Shown here: one piece after another, positions 1 through 9,271 of the stretch
How the letters are laid out: every line of letters starts with the position of its first letter
How positions within the stretch are numbered: position 1 is the first letter of the stretch
NCBI GenBank assembly: GCA_012295225.1
Contig: WMKK01000016.1
Location: forward strand, 188,037-252,036
Source of the DNA: Ostreococcus mediterraneus
Lineage: Eukaryota > Chlorophyta > Mamiellophyceae > Mamiellales > Bathycoccaceae
Direction of reading: 5' to 3'
Length of the DNA stretch: 64,000 nt
Notes under the pieces: model-generated
The model's input: the letters and a program-made list of their open reading frames with translations, nothing else
Database searches by the model: none
Told to the model about the DNA's origin: nothing
Made by a program: the position numbers and the translations under genes

Positions 1-933
1 GTGGAGGAGGGGCACAACTTGCAGCAGCAAGCGGAGGAGCAACAAGACGAAGCTCAGGCGAAGAACGAAGCATGGAACAAGCTGAATGCCGATCCGCTGT
101 TGGTCATGAAGCAGCGAGAGTTGAGCGCGAAGCAGTACGTGACGAATAACCCGGTGAGAATGGCACAGTTGAAGGAGGAGAGCCGCCGAGACAGAGATCG
201 CAAACGCGCCAAGAAGGATGCCAAACGAGAAGAGAGACGCGAGAAGAAGCGGGCAATCAAGCGTGAAGTGAGAGAAAAGTATGGTCGTAAGTATGATTCT
301 AGCTCGGAGTCACGATCGAGGAGTCGAAGCCCTCGTCGTCGACGCCGATCGCGTTCTCCCCGTCGCCGCAGTCGTAGCTTGAGTCCAAGACGTGACCGTC
401 GTCGAGGAGATGATGATCGTGATCGTCGCATGCGCCGTGATTCGCGCGAACCAAGACGCGAAGACCGCCATGATGGCGATCGCAAGCGTCGCCATGACGA
501 GATCAAACGCGACGACGCACACGCACAGGATGCGTCCAAGGGGTACGGCTTGACGTATGCGCATGGTCGCGCGGAGGATGCCGCTGCTATTCGTAGGGAC
601 AAGCGATCGCGTTGGCGCGAAGAGGAGGCCAAACGTGTATCCGAACGCGAACCAGAGCCCGAATGGCGTGGTGGAAATAATGTTGGTCACCGTACGGGGA
701 AGATATCGGCGGAAGAAAAAGCTGCTCGTCTCGTGTCGATGATGAACGATGCGAGCGCGCACGATGAAGCGCGCATCGCAAAGCTTCGCAAGAATGTTGG
801 CGAATTGGGCGGAGAGATGTCTTTCGTCGAAGAAGCTGCAAGAGGACCTAGCCGCCACCATAGTGATGCCCCTTCGTTCATCGCGGAAGCCCGCTCATCG
901 GCGTATGGTGAACCGTCGTCGCGTCGTCGATGA
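1..933 (+). CDS. CWC25: Pre-mRNA-splicing factor CWC25 homologue (5' end outside window)
   Basis: C-terminal 310 residues of a CWC25-type splicing factor. CWC25 joins the activated spliceosome and promotes the first transesterification step. The visible part has the family's DPL-x-x-(I/M)-(K/R) block followed by an NNPV(R/K)M motif (residues about 30-52), a long basic Lys/Arg helix, an RS-rich region (about 100-160), the short PGYGL-like motif (KGYGLTYAHG, near 180), and the C-terminal KISAEEKAARL...MM block (near 235) that in other CWC25 proteins reads KLSAEE...MM. The N-terminal Cir_N segment would lie upstream, and the reading frame is open to base 1, so the true start is outside the window. 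Family assignment rests on these ordered motifs and is fairly firm. Confidence 0.8.
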   Translation: MEEGHNLQQQAEEQQDEAQAKNEAWNKLNADPLLVMKQRELSAKQYVTNNPVRMAQLKEESRRDRDRKRAKKDAKREERREKKRAIKREVREKYGRKYDSSSESRSRSRSPRRRRRSRSPRRRSRSLSPRRDRRRGDDDRDRRMRRDSREPRREDRHDGDRKRRHDEIKRDDAHAQDASKGYGLTYAHGRAEDAAAIRRDKRSRWREEEAKRVSEREPEPEWRGGNNVGHRTGKISAEEKAARLVSMMNDASAHDEARIAKLRKNVGELGGEMSFVEEAARGPSRHHSDAPSFIAEARSSAYGEPSSRRR

Positions 934-1020
934 GGACGCGTGCAAAAGTAGAGTTAGTAGCATTTGTAGTTTTAGGGAAAATTGATTGTTAGTGTTTCAA
1001 CTGATTGGGTGCAATTGCGT

Positions 1021-1156
1021 GGCAAATGTTGCCTCACATTACGCGTAGCGAGACGAATGCATGTATGTTACTTGGCGTCGAACGAATCTTGTCAACTTTT
1101 GAGAATTGTACAGGAGCGAAAGGTGAATACGCTTTCAAAGGGAAACAACCGCGTGA
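1021..1156. other. Short convergent spacer
   Basis: Space between the convergent CWC25 and B-box genes. It is relatively AT-rich and presumably holds both 3' UTRs. I see no gene or repeat in it. Confidence 0.4.
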
Positions 1157-2021
1157 TCAGAACATGGCGTTGGGAACTTGCTGGTCGAAATCCGGGACGG
1201 TGTAGTCATCACTCAACATCCCAGATTCCATGGCGGCCCAATTTTCGGAGAAAATATCTCCCCAAAAATCGCTCTCATCCGCGGAGGATTTCGACAAAAC
1301 CTTCTTCCCCTCCTCTTCGCCGAGCAAGCCCGTCATGAAATTTTCGAAAACACCAGGCGCGACTTCATTCATCGAAGGCACGGCGCCGTCTTCGATAGCC
1401 TTTTGTTTTCTGTTGTTCTGTCTCTGTTTTGCGGATAAAGTAAATTTTTCGTCAGTTTCAAATTCTTCCTCCAATAAAGTGCGCGACGCGCGCGTCGATA
1501 AAGCGCGCGCGAAACGGTGGACGCGACTAGACGTCGCGCAAAGTAAAAACTCACCTTTGTTGGTCTCTTCGTCTCTTCCTCCTCATAGTCCGGCACTCGC
1601 GCGTGCTCAGCAGCACTATCACTCGGACTCATACGTCTTCCAACCTCCTCACCAGCGCCCATAGCCTCAAGATCAACGCGCGTGTTTCCAAACAAAAACC
1701 GCTGATGGCTCTTCGCCTGCGGATTCGCGTCGTGAATACTCACGTCGCACACCCGACACAAAAACGCCCGGTCTTCGTGGCATATCACATACGCCGGATT
1801 CATTTGGCACACATCGCACGCTAATTGATCGTTCGCACTCGAGCTCGGCGGTCGCAGCGCCACTCGGGACGTCGTTTGTCGTCCACGCTTTTGGGACGCC
1901 CTATATTCATAGTGTAGATAAAAATACCCCAATTCATGTCAGTCTTTATCCACACATTCCCACGGTCGCTATCCACTCGCCTCCTGGGCACCGCACGTTC
2001 GTTCGTCGTCCGATGCACGCG

Positions 2022-2055
<34 letters not shown>

Positions 2056-2376
2056 GCGTCGACGCCATCACGTGCATTAAAATACACGCAACCATATCGC
2101 GCCCGCGTCGACGCGATCACGCCGCCGCCGCGCGCGCGCCACCCCTCAACATCCGCGCGCACACACCCGCGCGTAATCCGCGCCACCGCGTTCGCGCGCG
2201 ATCCGCGCGCCCCTCGCTCGCGCGCGCCGACGTCCCTCGACGACTCCACGCGTCACGCACACGTACCTCGCATCACACGCTCTGCACGCGCACGACGTCG
2301 TGCTCGTCGCGTTATCCACGCGCACCACCACCGCGGGCGCTTCCACGCACGTCGAACACACCGCGTGCGCGCTCAT
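1157..2376 (-). CDS. B-box zinc-finger (BBX/CONSTANS-like) protein, three exons
   Basis: Plant-type B-box transcriptional regulator. My model has exons 2376-2267, 1900-1555 and 1468-1157, with GT-AG introns of 366 and 86 bp. The joined frame is exactly 256 codons including TGA. Exon 1 gives CSTC...CRACD, the first half of a B-box. Exon 2 finishes it with a segment ending in RVALRPP and then carries an intact second B-box (CDVCQMNPAYVICHEDRAFLCRVCD...H...H), matching the second box of BBX18-25-like proteins. The C-terminal exon is acidic and has no CCT domain. Box 1 lacks the expected CD-x4-H and final His, so it is either degenerate or the first splice junction is misplaced. The role is probably light or developmental transcription control, by family only. 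The second B-box is certain; the exon 1 model is inferred. Confidence 0.68.
2021..2056. repeat. (CGC)n trinucleotide tract in intron 1 of the B-box gene
   Basis: An almost pure CGC/GCC trinucleotide run of about 11 units. It lies inside the 366-bp first intron of the B-box gene under the three-exon model. Confidence 0.85.
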
Positions 2377-2925
2377 CGTCCTCGGCCGTCGGTGTGCGAC
2401 AGTGACGCGGGCGCTTTACGCGCGCGCGCGACTGCGACGCGGTCGCGCGCTTTGTGATGATTTTTTCGCGACGTGCGAACGCGCGCGATGGCGAAAGGGC
2501 CTCGCGCGCGACGCACACGGCGTTCGCGACGACGCGAATACGACGGACGACGGATGATGGTTCGCGGGTGGGACTTTTGTGTGTGCGCGTGCGAGGCCGC
2601 GTGCACACGGCCCATACGTCGCCTATGTATGGGGTGATGTGTCCACGACGCGCGCGCGATGCCCCCCCTCTGGGCGCGCGCGCACCCCCCCTGTGCGCGC
2701 GCGGCGCGCCGCCATCGGTCGGTTCGATTGGATTGGATTGGATTCGATCGGTCGCGTCGATCGATCGCGAGTGGTGTCCATCGAGGCGTGGTATCGATCG
2801 ATCGCGCGCGTGGGTGCGTGGGTGGGTGTCGAATGTCCGAACGTCCGAATGTCCGAATGTCCGAATGTCCGAACGTTCGAACGTTCGAACGTCCGCGCGC
2901 GCGCGGGTCGGCACCGCGTGGCGCG
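2377..2925. promoter_or_regulatory. Divergent promoter region between the B-box and Rab5 genes, rich in simple repeats
   Basis: About 550 bp separate the two divergent start codons. The sequence is very GC-rich with many CpG steps. It holds a GATTG pentamer run near 2726-2750, several TCGATCGATC stretches (2756-2800), and the octamer array annotated separately. Long frames run through it on both strands but have the Arg/Ala/Thr bias expected of GC-rich non-coding sequence and match nothing I recognise. Confidence 0.55.
2829..2899 (+). repeat. Octamer tandem repeat TCCGAAYG just upstream of Rab5
   Basis: Seven full 8-bp units occupy 2836-2891 (TCCGAACG, TCCGAATG three times, TCCGAACG, TTCGAACG twice), with partial units on both sides (2829-2835 and 2892-2899). 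The array ends about 27 bp before the Rab5 ATG. The last units contain the palindrome TTCGAA. Its position suggests 5' UTR or core promoter, but no function can be shown from sequence. Confidence 0.9.
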
Positions 2926-3682
2926 ATGAGCGGGGCGCCGTCGACGTCGAGTGCGGCGATGCAAGCGAAGTTGGTGCGTGGACGGTGGTGGTGTCGTCGT
3001 CGGTGTCGGTGTGGGGTCGGTGTGGGGGTGGTTTCGACGGTCGTCGGTCGTCGTCGGTCGTCGGTCGTTGGGTGCGTGTCGCGCGAGAGACTGACCGTTG
3101 ACGACTTTTCGTGCGCGCGCGTAGGTGCTGTTAGGGGACATGGGTGCGGGGAAATCATCTTTGGTGTTGCGTTTCGTCAAGGGTGATTTTCACGAGTATC
3201 AAGAGTCGACGATTGGGGCGGCGTTTTTGACGCAAACGGTGTGCGCGAATGATCGAACGATTAAGTTTGAAATCTGGGACACCGCTGGGCAAGAGCGGTA
3301 TCATTCTTTGGCGCCGATGTACTATCGGGGTGCGGCCGCGGCGATTATTGTGTATGACATTCAGTCGCAGAGCTCGTTCGCGCGCGCGAAGAGTTGGGTT
3401 CGGGAGTTGCAACGGCAAGGGAACGCGTCGTTGATTATGGCGCTGGCGGGGAACAAGTGCGATATGGCGGATTCTCGCGAGGTTGAGCGCGAAGAGGCAG
3501 AGGCGTACGCGGCAGAAAACGGGTTATTCTTCATGGAGACGTCGGCGAAAACGGCGGAGAATGTGAGTGAATTGTTTCATGAGATTGCCGTCAAGTTGCC
3601 GCGCGCCCCGGCGCCGACGAGCGCGCCGGGAGTCATCTTGACGAGCCAAAGCCGCGGGGTCAAGAAGTCACAATGCTGTTAA
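2926..3682 (+). CDS. RAB5: Rab5-family small GTPase (RABF2/ARA7-like), two exons
   Basis: Endosomal Rab GTPase controlling early endosome or prevacuolar traffic. Exon 1 is 2926-2973 (16 codons). A 151-bp GT-AG intron follows, and exon 2 is 3125-3682, giving 201 residues. The splice joins QAKL to [12 protein letters not shown] and so restores the P-loop strand, which supports the junction. All G motifs are present: GDMGAGKS (20-27), STIGAAF effector region, [20 protein letters not shown] (the Rab5 signature), GNKCD and ETSAK. The protein ends in two cysteines (KKSQCC), as in geranylgeranylated Rabs, so this is a conventional Rab5 rather than the N-myristoylated ARA6 type. A Met replaces the usual Val/Thr after GD in the P-loop. 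Confidence 0.93.
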
Positions 3683-3826
3683 ATGATTGAATGTATATTG
3701 TCGAATAGCGTGATGATTCTTTCGTGTGCTTGTTTGCAAATGCGTGAGATACGGCAGCCATTTAGCTCTTGTTGTACATCAATTTCATTTTACAAATACA
3801 GGACAAACCAAACGTTGTTCCTTCTA

Positions 3827-4301
3827 TTACTTTTTGTTTGCATTCAACTCTTTGGTTTTCTGTTCTAACGCGTCATGGAACTCTCTAAACACATTCGTTT
3901 TGCCCTTGACAAGCTGTGAACGAGAAATACAGACACAAACAATCGCATGGGGTTAGTACGACGTCGGTGGACGAGACGCTTCAGCCCTACGCGCGAGATT
4001 GCGCTCAACGCGTCAAAACACTCTTCCAACATACCTCGTTCATGCGCCCAGCTTCCAAGATTTGCTCAATCATAAAGCCCATGGGTTTCTTCCCTTGATC
4101 GACTTCGCGCACGAGATCCACCGCGATCTCGTCATCGCGTGCGTCCGCAGCCTCTCGTAATGGTGTCAGCGTGCGCACGAAATCTTCAATCTTCTCCACC
4201 ACTCGCGCGTCGTCATCCGCGCCCAGCTCGATAATTTTCTCGAGTTGATGAAGTTCCCATATGGATTTCTCCAACGCTTCGCCCAGCGAGGTTTGTGACA
4301 T
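3827..4301 (-). CDS. MED10: Mediator complex subunit 10, two exons
   Basis: Subunit of the Mediator middle module, which bridges activators and RNA polymerase II. Exon 1 is 4301-4035 (89 codons, starting MSQTSLGEALEKS) and exon 2 is 3913-3827 (28 codons), giving 117 residues, near the family's usual size. The 121-bp intron has donor GAG|GTATGT, a CTAAC-type branch site (gtactaac) and acceptor TTCACAG. Exon 1 has the helical LEKSIWELHQLEKI segment and the family hallmark (V)DLVREVDQGKKP. The exon 2 sequence KGKTNVFREFHDAL matches the closing VKGKI...F..FR..L block of Med10, which independently supports the splice. A longer in-frame start exists at 4346 but would crowd the divergent DGAT2 promoter. 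Confidence 0.85.
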
Positions 4302-4401
4302 CGCGCGTCGCCCCCGCGTGTGCGTCAATGGCGATCGTGGTGACAATCACCAGTCCAACCTCAAAACCAGGCGCGACGACTGCGCGGCGCGCGTAGCATC
4401 G

Positions 4402-5463
4402 ATGACGTCCTCATCAGTCGCCAAAGGTGCGCTTTGGCGCGAACACATGGCTACGCACGACGCCATGGTGGCTGACATGCGCGCCAAGGGCATTCCCGAC
4501 GTGCCTTGGAGCTCGAGTAAACGCTTGCAGAGCGCGTTGGCGGTGCACATGATTTACACATCTTGGGTGCTGTCGCCGATTCTCACCGCATTGGCGATGA
4601 TTTTCGTGCCCAAATGTCGCGTGTACGTCTTCGCTTATCTCTTTGCGTCGGCGGTGTTGAAGATTCGCATGCCAGTGAATGCGTTGCACCGATACTTTTG
4701 CTGGTTATCCGCGGGCGAAACGAATGGTTGGGCGCTGGTGTTTGATAATGGCGAAGGCAAAGGGCACGAGTGCGAATTGGACTGCGAGAAAAACACGTAC
4801 CTGTTTGCGTCGCACCCACATGGGTTGTTCACGGCCGGGGTGGTGAACAACTTGATTTTGAGTGAGTCGGCGTTGGCAAAGGTTCGCGCGCCGCTGGTGC
4901 GATTTTTCATCAACGAGTTTTTAATCACAGTGTTTCCGTTGATCAAAGACGCGCTTTCGAGCCTTGGGTTCGTGGCTTGCACGGCTAAAAACATGAAGCA
5001 CTACCTGAGTAAAGGTGAAAGCGGATGCATAGTCGTTGGTGGGGTAAAAGAGGTTGTTCTCACGGGCAACATCGACGTAGAAGAGTTGTATTTGCGCAAC
5101 GCCTATGGATTCGTGAAAGTCGCGATACAGTCCGGCGCTTCGCTCGTTCCAGTGTACACATTCGGAGAATCGCTCGCAACGGGACCAGATTACCTCCCAT
5201 TTCGCGAGTTGAGAAAGAAATTGACGTATAAATTCGACTTTCCGTTTCGCTCTTTGGATTTGATTCACCGCTGGGGATTATGCTTCCCACGTGGAAAACT
5301 CACGACGGTGATTGGTGCGCCGATTAAGGTGGAAAAGAATGAGAACCCAACGCGAGAAGAAGTTAAAGCACTGCACGCCAAGTACTGCGACACACTGCTC
5401 GCTCTTATCGAGCGAAACAAAGTGGCCGCTGGGTATCCGACGCAGGTCACTAGATTAGTTTAG
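4402..5463 (+). CDS. DGAT2: Type 2 diacylglycerol acyltransferase (DGAT2)
   Basis: ER-membrane acyl-CoA:diacylglycerol acyltransferase, the last step of triacylglycerol synthesis. It has 353 residues from ATG 4402, close to the usual DGAT2 length. Two hydrophobic helices at about 47-85 form the membrane hairpin. The catalytic HPHG motif lies near 138-141 (FASHPHGLFTAG), followed by GGVKEVVL and RNAYGFVKVAIQSGASLVPVYTFGE, both typical of the DAGAT family. The frame is open upstream to 4261, but that stretch overlaps the divergent Med10 gene and lacks conserved sequence, so I use the ATG just before MTSSSVAKG. Only about 100 bp separate it from the Med10 start, implying a bidirectional promoter. 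Confidence 0.9.
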   Translation: MTSSSVAKGALWREHMATHDAMVADMRAKGIPDVPWSSSKRLQSALAVHMIYTSWVLSPILTALAMIFVPKCRVYVFAYLFASAVLKIRMPVNALHRYFCWLSAGETNGWALVFDNGEGKGHECELDCEKNTYLFASHPHGLFTAGVVNNLILSESALAKVRAPLVRFFINEFLITVFPLIKDALSSLGFVACTAKNMKHYLSKGESGCIVVGGVKEVVLTGNIDVEELYLRNAYGFVKVAIQSGASLVPVYTFGESLATGPDYLPFRELRKKLTYKFDFPFRSLDLIHRWGLCFPRGKLTTVIGAPIKVEKNENPTREEVKALHAKYCDTLLALIERNKVAAGYPTQVTRLV

Positions 5464-5601
5464 CACTCACGCGTAGAAGTAGGAAATAGGAAACTTTGAA
5501 CTCTATTGTTTATTGAAAGCAGCGCATTGCTCTAATTTCTTATATTCATCTGTCTAACGTCAACCTAGTGCGCTTATTCGTGGCTAGTAGGTACTTTGTT
5601 T

Positions 5602-7194
5602 TTACTCTCGTTGACGAGGGGTGCATTTGATGATATCGTCGACGCGGATAATCATTTCGGCAGCTTCAGTCGCCGAAAGGAGCACTTGTTGCTTCACACG
5701 AAAGCATTCGACAACACCACACTTTTGCATGTCACCAACTTCGCCCGTCAAGATGTTGATTCCCGTCTTAGAGTCACCCTTGGCGTGGCACGCGCGCATT
5801 TGCGACACCAACTCAGAGCTGTCCAAACCGCCATTGTCGCAGATGATGCTAGGAATCGCGCGTAACGCCTTAGCGAAGCATTCCATTGCTAGCGACCTTT
5901 TACCTGGCGTCTTTGCCGCGAGCTCCTCGACCGCCTTGGACATGATCATCTCCGAACATCCGCCACCGTAGATGACTCTACTGTCCTTCACCGTTGACGT
6001 CAACACGCAGAGCGCATCGTGCAAGGAGCGTTCCGCCTCACCCAAAATGTGCTTAGATGCGCCACGAAGGACAATCGTACACGCTTCACCCTTAGCCACA
6101 CCACTGAATCGAATTAATCGATCTTCACCAATCATGATCTCTTCAATCAAGTCGCAAGACCCGAGCTGCACGTCGCCTGGGTTGTCAAACGTCGAGCAAA
6201 TGTCACCACCTGTGACCAACGCCAAGCGTTCGATGCCCTCGAAGTCGGCGTGCTCAATTGCGGCGACACCGGCATCAGTGAATATTTGTTCAGGGTAGTT
6301 GTAAATCAACTGACGGTTGATGAAACAGTTGATGCCGTAGCTCAAGATCTTTTCGCACTTGCGCTTCATCTTTTCGCGCTCGGCTTGCTCAATTTCTGCA
6401 ACCTTGGTCATGGAGTCTACGCGCACACGTGCGCCGTAAATCTTAATTTTGTCCGTATCCATGGGCGTGTTCGCGACTAAAATCTTTGCGTTTTCGATTC
6501 TCTTCGGCTGACCGACGCCGAAACGCTTGTCCAAAATAAAGCCTTCGTCCAAAAATGAATCCTTCAAGCTCCCGCCTGGCTTTTGAATGATTTGAATCAT
6601 CTCTAAATTCCCGGACCCTTTCAATCGCATCACCGCTTTTACGGCTAACTTTGCAAAGTGCTCTTTATCGTGCGTCAAAATTTTTGAACTCAACGTCGTC
6701 TTGGCAATGTTCATCAAATCTTCTTGAAACTTCTCCGCGTCGCTCGCGTTATCCGCCGCCGAATCCTCCAACGCCTTCTTCGCCGCCTCACACGCCTCTC
6801 TGAATCCCTGAATAATTGTCATCGGGTGCACGTGCTGCGCCACGAGTTGCTCCGCTTGTCTCAACAACTCGCTCGCAAACACCACCACGCTCGTCGTCCC
6901 ATCCCCGACTTCATCATCCTGCGCCTTGCTAATATTCACCAGCACCTTGGCTGCTGGATTATCCACATAAATCGACTTCAATATCGTCGCCCCATCATTC
7001 GTCACGCTCACGCTCTTCGACCGTCCAACGTTCTGTAAAATCTTATCCATCCCTTTCGGCCCGAGCGTTGACTTCACCAAGTCCCCGATCGCCATCGCGC
7101 CGACAAACGACGCCAAGCGCGCGTGATCGCCCTTCTCCTCGCTCGCGCCCGCGCTGAGCACGCTCGAATTCACGTTCTGACCGAGCATGGACAT
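5602..7194 (-). CDS. CCT2: T-complex protein 1 subunit beta (CCT2) chaperonin
   Basis: Beta subunit of the hetero-oligomeric cytosolic chaperonin TRiC/CCT, which folds actin, tubulin and other proteins. It is 530 residues and near-collinear with animal and plant CCT2 throughout: [33 protein letters not shown] (ATP site), the long [32 protein letters not shown]-type region, [14 protein letters not shown], and YGGGCSEM near the C-terminus. I take ATG 7194 (MSMLGQNVN) because it aligns with known CCT2 starts. The frame is open further upstream, but that part is Arg-rich and unconserved. It is divergent with the recombinase gene. Confidence 0.96.
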   Translation of the reverse strand: MSMLGQNVNSSVLSAGASEEKGDHARLASFVGAMAIGDLVKSTLGPKGMDKILQNVGRSKSVSVTNDGATILKSIYVDNPAAKVLVNISKAQDDEVGDGTTSVVVFASELLRQAEQLVAQHVHPMTIIQGFREACEAAKKALEDSAADNASDAEKFQEDLMNIAKTTLSSKILTHDKEHFAKLAVKAVMRLKGSGNLEMIQIIQKPGGSLKDSFLDEGFILDKRFGVGQPKRIENAKILVANTPMDTDKIKIYGARVRVDSMTKVAEIEQAEREKMKRKCEKILSYGINCFINRQLIYNYPEQIFTDAGVAAIEHADFEGIERLALVTGGDICSTFDNPGDVQLGSCDLIEEIMIGEDRLIRFSGVAKGEACTIVLRGASKHILGEAERSLHDALCVLTSTVKDSRVIYGGGCSEMIMSKAVEELAAKTPGKRSLAMECFAKALRAIPSIICDNGGLDSSELVSQMRACHAKGDSKTGINILTGEVGDMQKCGVVECFRVKQQVLLSATEAAEMIIRVDDIIKCTPRQRE

Positions 7195-7598
7195 GATGTC
7201 GGTGTTATGCGCGGGCGCGGCGGTGCGTTCGCGGCGTCGTCGACGAGTGACGGCGTCTCGCGCGCGCGCGGATCGCACGGATGGAGGCGCGCGAGCGCCC
7301 GTCGTTGACTTTGGAAATTGATACATTAGTGGCGTCACTGCGTCACCAGTGGTCCGTGTTTGAACATTTTGAATTATCACACGGGCGCGTGTACGCGCGC
7401 GCGCATGCGTCACTCGTCACTCGTCGCCGTCGCCGTCGCCGTCGTCGTCGCGGTGCGTTCGGCGCGTCGAGCCACACACAGGTTGTCGCACGCGTTCCAC
7501 GCGCACGCGCGCGGGGCGAACGCGAGGACGCGCGCGAGCACGAGGACGCGGGTGCGCGCGTTCGGGGGAACGTCAATCGACTTTTCGACGCGCCACCG
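7195..7598. promoter_or_regulatory. Divergent promoter region, CCT2 / tyrosine recombinase
   Basis: About 400 bp between the two chosen divergent start codons. It contains short GTCGCC/CGTCGT simple repeats near 7422-7456 and alternating CG-rich stretches. The recombinase frame stays open through part of it (from 7281) but encodes Arg/Ala/His-rich low-complexity sequence, so I treat it as non-coding or 5' UTR. Confidence 0.5.
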
Positions 7599-9254
7599 AT
7601 GGGGAAAGTGTCCAAGGCGACGTCGCGCGCGATGCACGTGATGACGAAACCGACGACGGGGGTGATGAGAGATATGAGTTTGACGTCGTTTGTGACGCGG
7701 TGTGCGGTGGCGCTTGGACGGGATGATGGGCAAGGGGAAGCCATCGCGAAGACGCTCGAGGCGAATTGGTTTACGACGCCGAGCGATTTGGCCAAGCTGT
7801 CCATTGATGAGGCGAGTGCGATGCGTGTGCCGGTGAAACTGGTGGATGAGTTTAAAAGGGCGTTGATGTTGAATGGGGGTGTTATCGCGCCGAGGGGATT
7901 TGCGGCGTCGGCGGCGCTCATGGAGGAGGAGGAGGCGGCGGTGGTGGAGAAGGAAGAGGAGGAGAAGGCGTCGCCAAAGACGCCGACCGTGCCGGCGATG
8001 GATGCATCCTTGGCGATGCCTAACACGCGATTACGAACACGCATGCGTACAGGAATAAGTGCCGAGAACACACGGGTGACACGCCGACCGGTGGGGTTGC
8101 CAAATTATCGACTTCCCCTCGACGAGTGCGGGAGCGAGCTGAAGAAGCAGTTCAAGGCGCTAAAGAAATTCCTCACCGTTCGTAGATTAGGCCCGCAAGA
8201 GACCCCAATCGCGAGCGTCACTGCGAATAAATATGAAGATATCTTACGTGGGGCGTTAGGATGGATGTGCGCTGAGCGAGGATTGGACAAGTCTAAGGTT
8301 ACGCTCACAGACTTGCTTCCGTCGAAAGACGCGGCGAGCGCAGACGCGGCGTTTGAGTACGTCACTTGGCTCAACGATGAACGTCAGACGTCGGCAAATT
8401 ATGAATTATTAGTGACGCGTTCGTGCATTGCGGCTGTCAAGTTTTTGCACGGGCATGAGAGCAGGGCACAGCCTGGTGAGGGCGAGGCAAAGCCTTATCA
8501 CGACTTGCCCATCATGAAGGAGCTGCGACGTATGGCCAAGGATGCGAAAATGAGAGCGCAGCGCGCGCCTCAAGTCAGTGACGAGCGCATGAAGTGGCTG
8601 GAGTGGGACGAGTACTTGACTTTGGTGCAAAATCTCAAGTCGGAATGTTTGCCGCGAAATTACGTTGGGCAACTCCGCTCAGAATCTGCTGTGGCGTGGA
8701 GTGTGCAGAGATATTTAATCTTTGGCATTTTGTCGTGCGTGCCAGATCGTCAACGTACTATTCGTGAGTTGAAAATTGACAAAACTTTGTTCAAAGAAGG
8801 CGATAAGTGGGTGATTCGTCACGGGCCTGGGGATTATAAGACTGGAAAGGATTACGGAGTACGACCCCCACTGGTGCTCTCGGAACACTTGTACCCAACA
8901 TTAGAAGAGTTCATCGCCAAACATCGCGCGGCGCTGAAACCCAAGCACGATTTTTTATTCACTCGTAAAAACGGAGAACAGTTTGATGGGCAAGGGATAT
9001 ACCGTCTGTTCACGACGACTGCAATGCGGCTCACCGGAAAGCGTACAAATCCGCACTTGATTCGCGACATGGTTGTCACACACTTGCGCGGCACTGATGC
9101 ATCCGAGCGTCAACTTGAAGCGCTGGCGATTTATATGGGACACTCGTTGCAGATGCAAAAATCGACGTACGATAGACGTTCGGTGGAACAAAAGGTTGCC
9201 CCCGCAGTGGACTTGCTCGATTCGCTGAATGCTAAAATGTCCGCGGGTTACTAG
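7599..9254 (+). CDS. Tyrosine recombinase (phage-integrase-fold) protein, intact catalytic set
   Basis: A 551-residue protein with a C-terminal tyrosine recombinase domain, the fold of XerC/D, lambda Int and Crypton recombinases. Catalytic candidates are all present and ordered: Arg in VPDRQRTIRELK (about 384-389), Lys in DYKTGKDYG (about 414), H-x-x-R in NPHLIRD (486/489), His in YMGHS (515) and Tyr nine residues on in STYDRR (524), the usual His-Tyr spacing. N-terminal parts include a small helical domain (about 25-88), an acidic Glu run (about 109-122) and a core-binding-like helical region (about 175-320). I chose ATG 7599 (MGKVSK). No inverted or target-site repeats are evident around it, and codon use looks like its neighbours. 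It could be a domesticated Crypton-like or bacterial/plastid-derived recombinase; substrate and compartment are unknown. Confidence 0.83.
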   Translation: MGKVSKATSRAMHVMTKPTTGVMRDMSLTSFVTRCAVALGRDDGQGEAIAKTLEANWFTTPSDLAKLSIDEASAMRVPVKLVDEFKRALMLNGGVIAPRGFAASAALMEEEEAAVVEKEEEEKASPKTPTVPAMDASLAMPNTRLRTRMRTGISAENTRVTRRPVGLPNYRLPLDECGSELKKQFKALKKFLTVRRLGPQETPIASVTANKYEDILRGALGWMCAERGLDKSKVTLTDLLPSKDAASADAAFEYVTWLNDERQTSANYELLVTRSCIAAVKFLHGHESRAQPGEGEAKPYHDLPIMKELRRMAKDAKMRAQRAPQVSDERMKWLEWDEYLTLVQNLKSECLPRNYVGQLRSESAVAWSVQRYLIFGILSCVPDRQRTIRELKIDKTLFKEGDKWVIRHGPGDYKTGKDYGVRPPLVLSEHLYPTLEEFIAKHRAALKPKHDFLFTRKNGEQFDGQGIYRLFTTTAMRLTGKRTNPHLIRDMVVTHLRGTDASERQLEALAIYMGHSLQMQKSTYDRRSVEQKVAPAVDLLDSLNAKMSAGY

Positions 9255-9271
9255 AGACTGTAATAAGTGTA

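Noticed and set aside
2829-2899. Short spaced repeats as a CRISPR-like array
   Set aside because: The units are contiguous 8-mers without spacers and lie in a eukaryotic promoter region.
7599-9254. Recombinase gene as part of an active mobile element
   Set aside because: No terminal repeats, target duplications or further element genes were visible within several kb; base composition is like its neighbours. Kept as a possible domesticated gene only.
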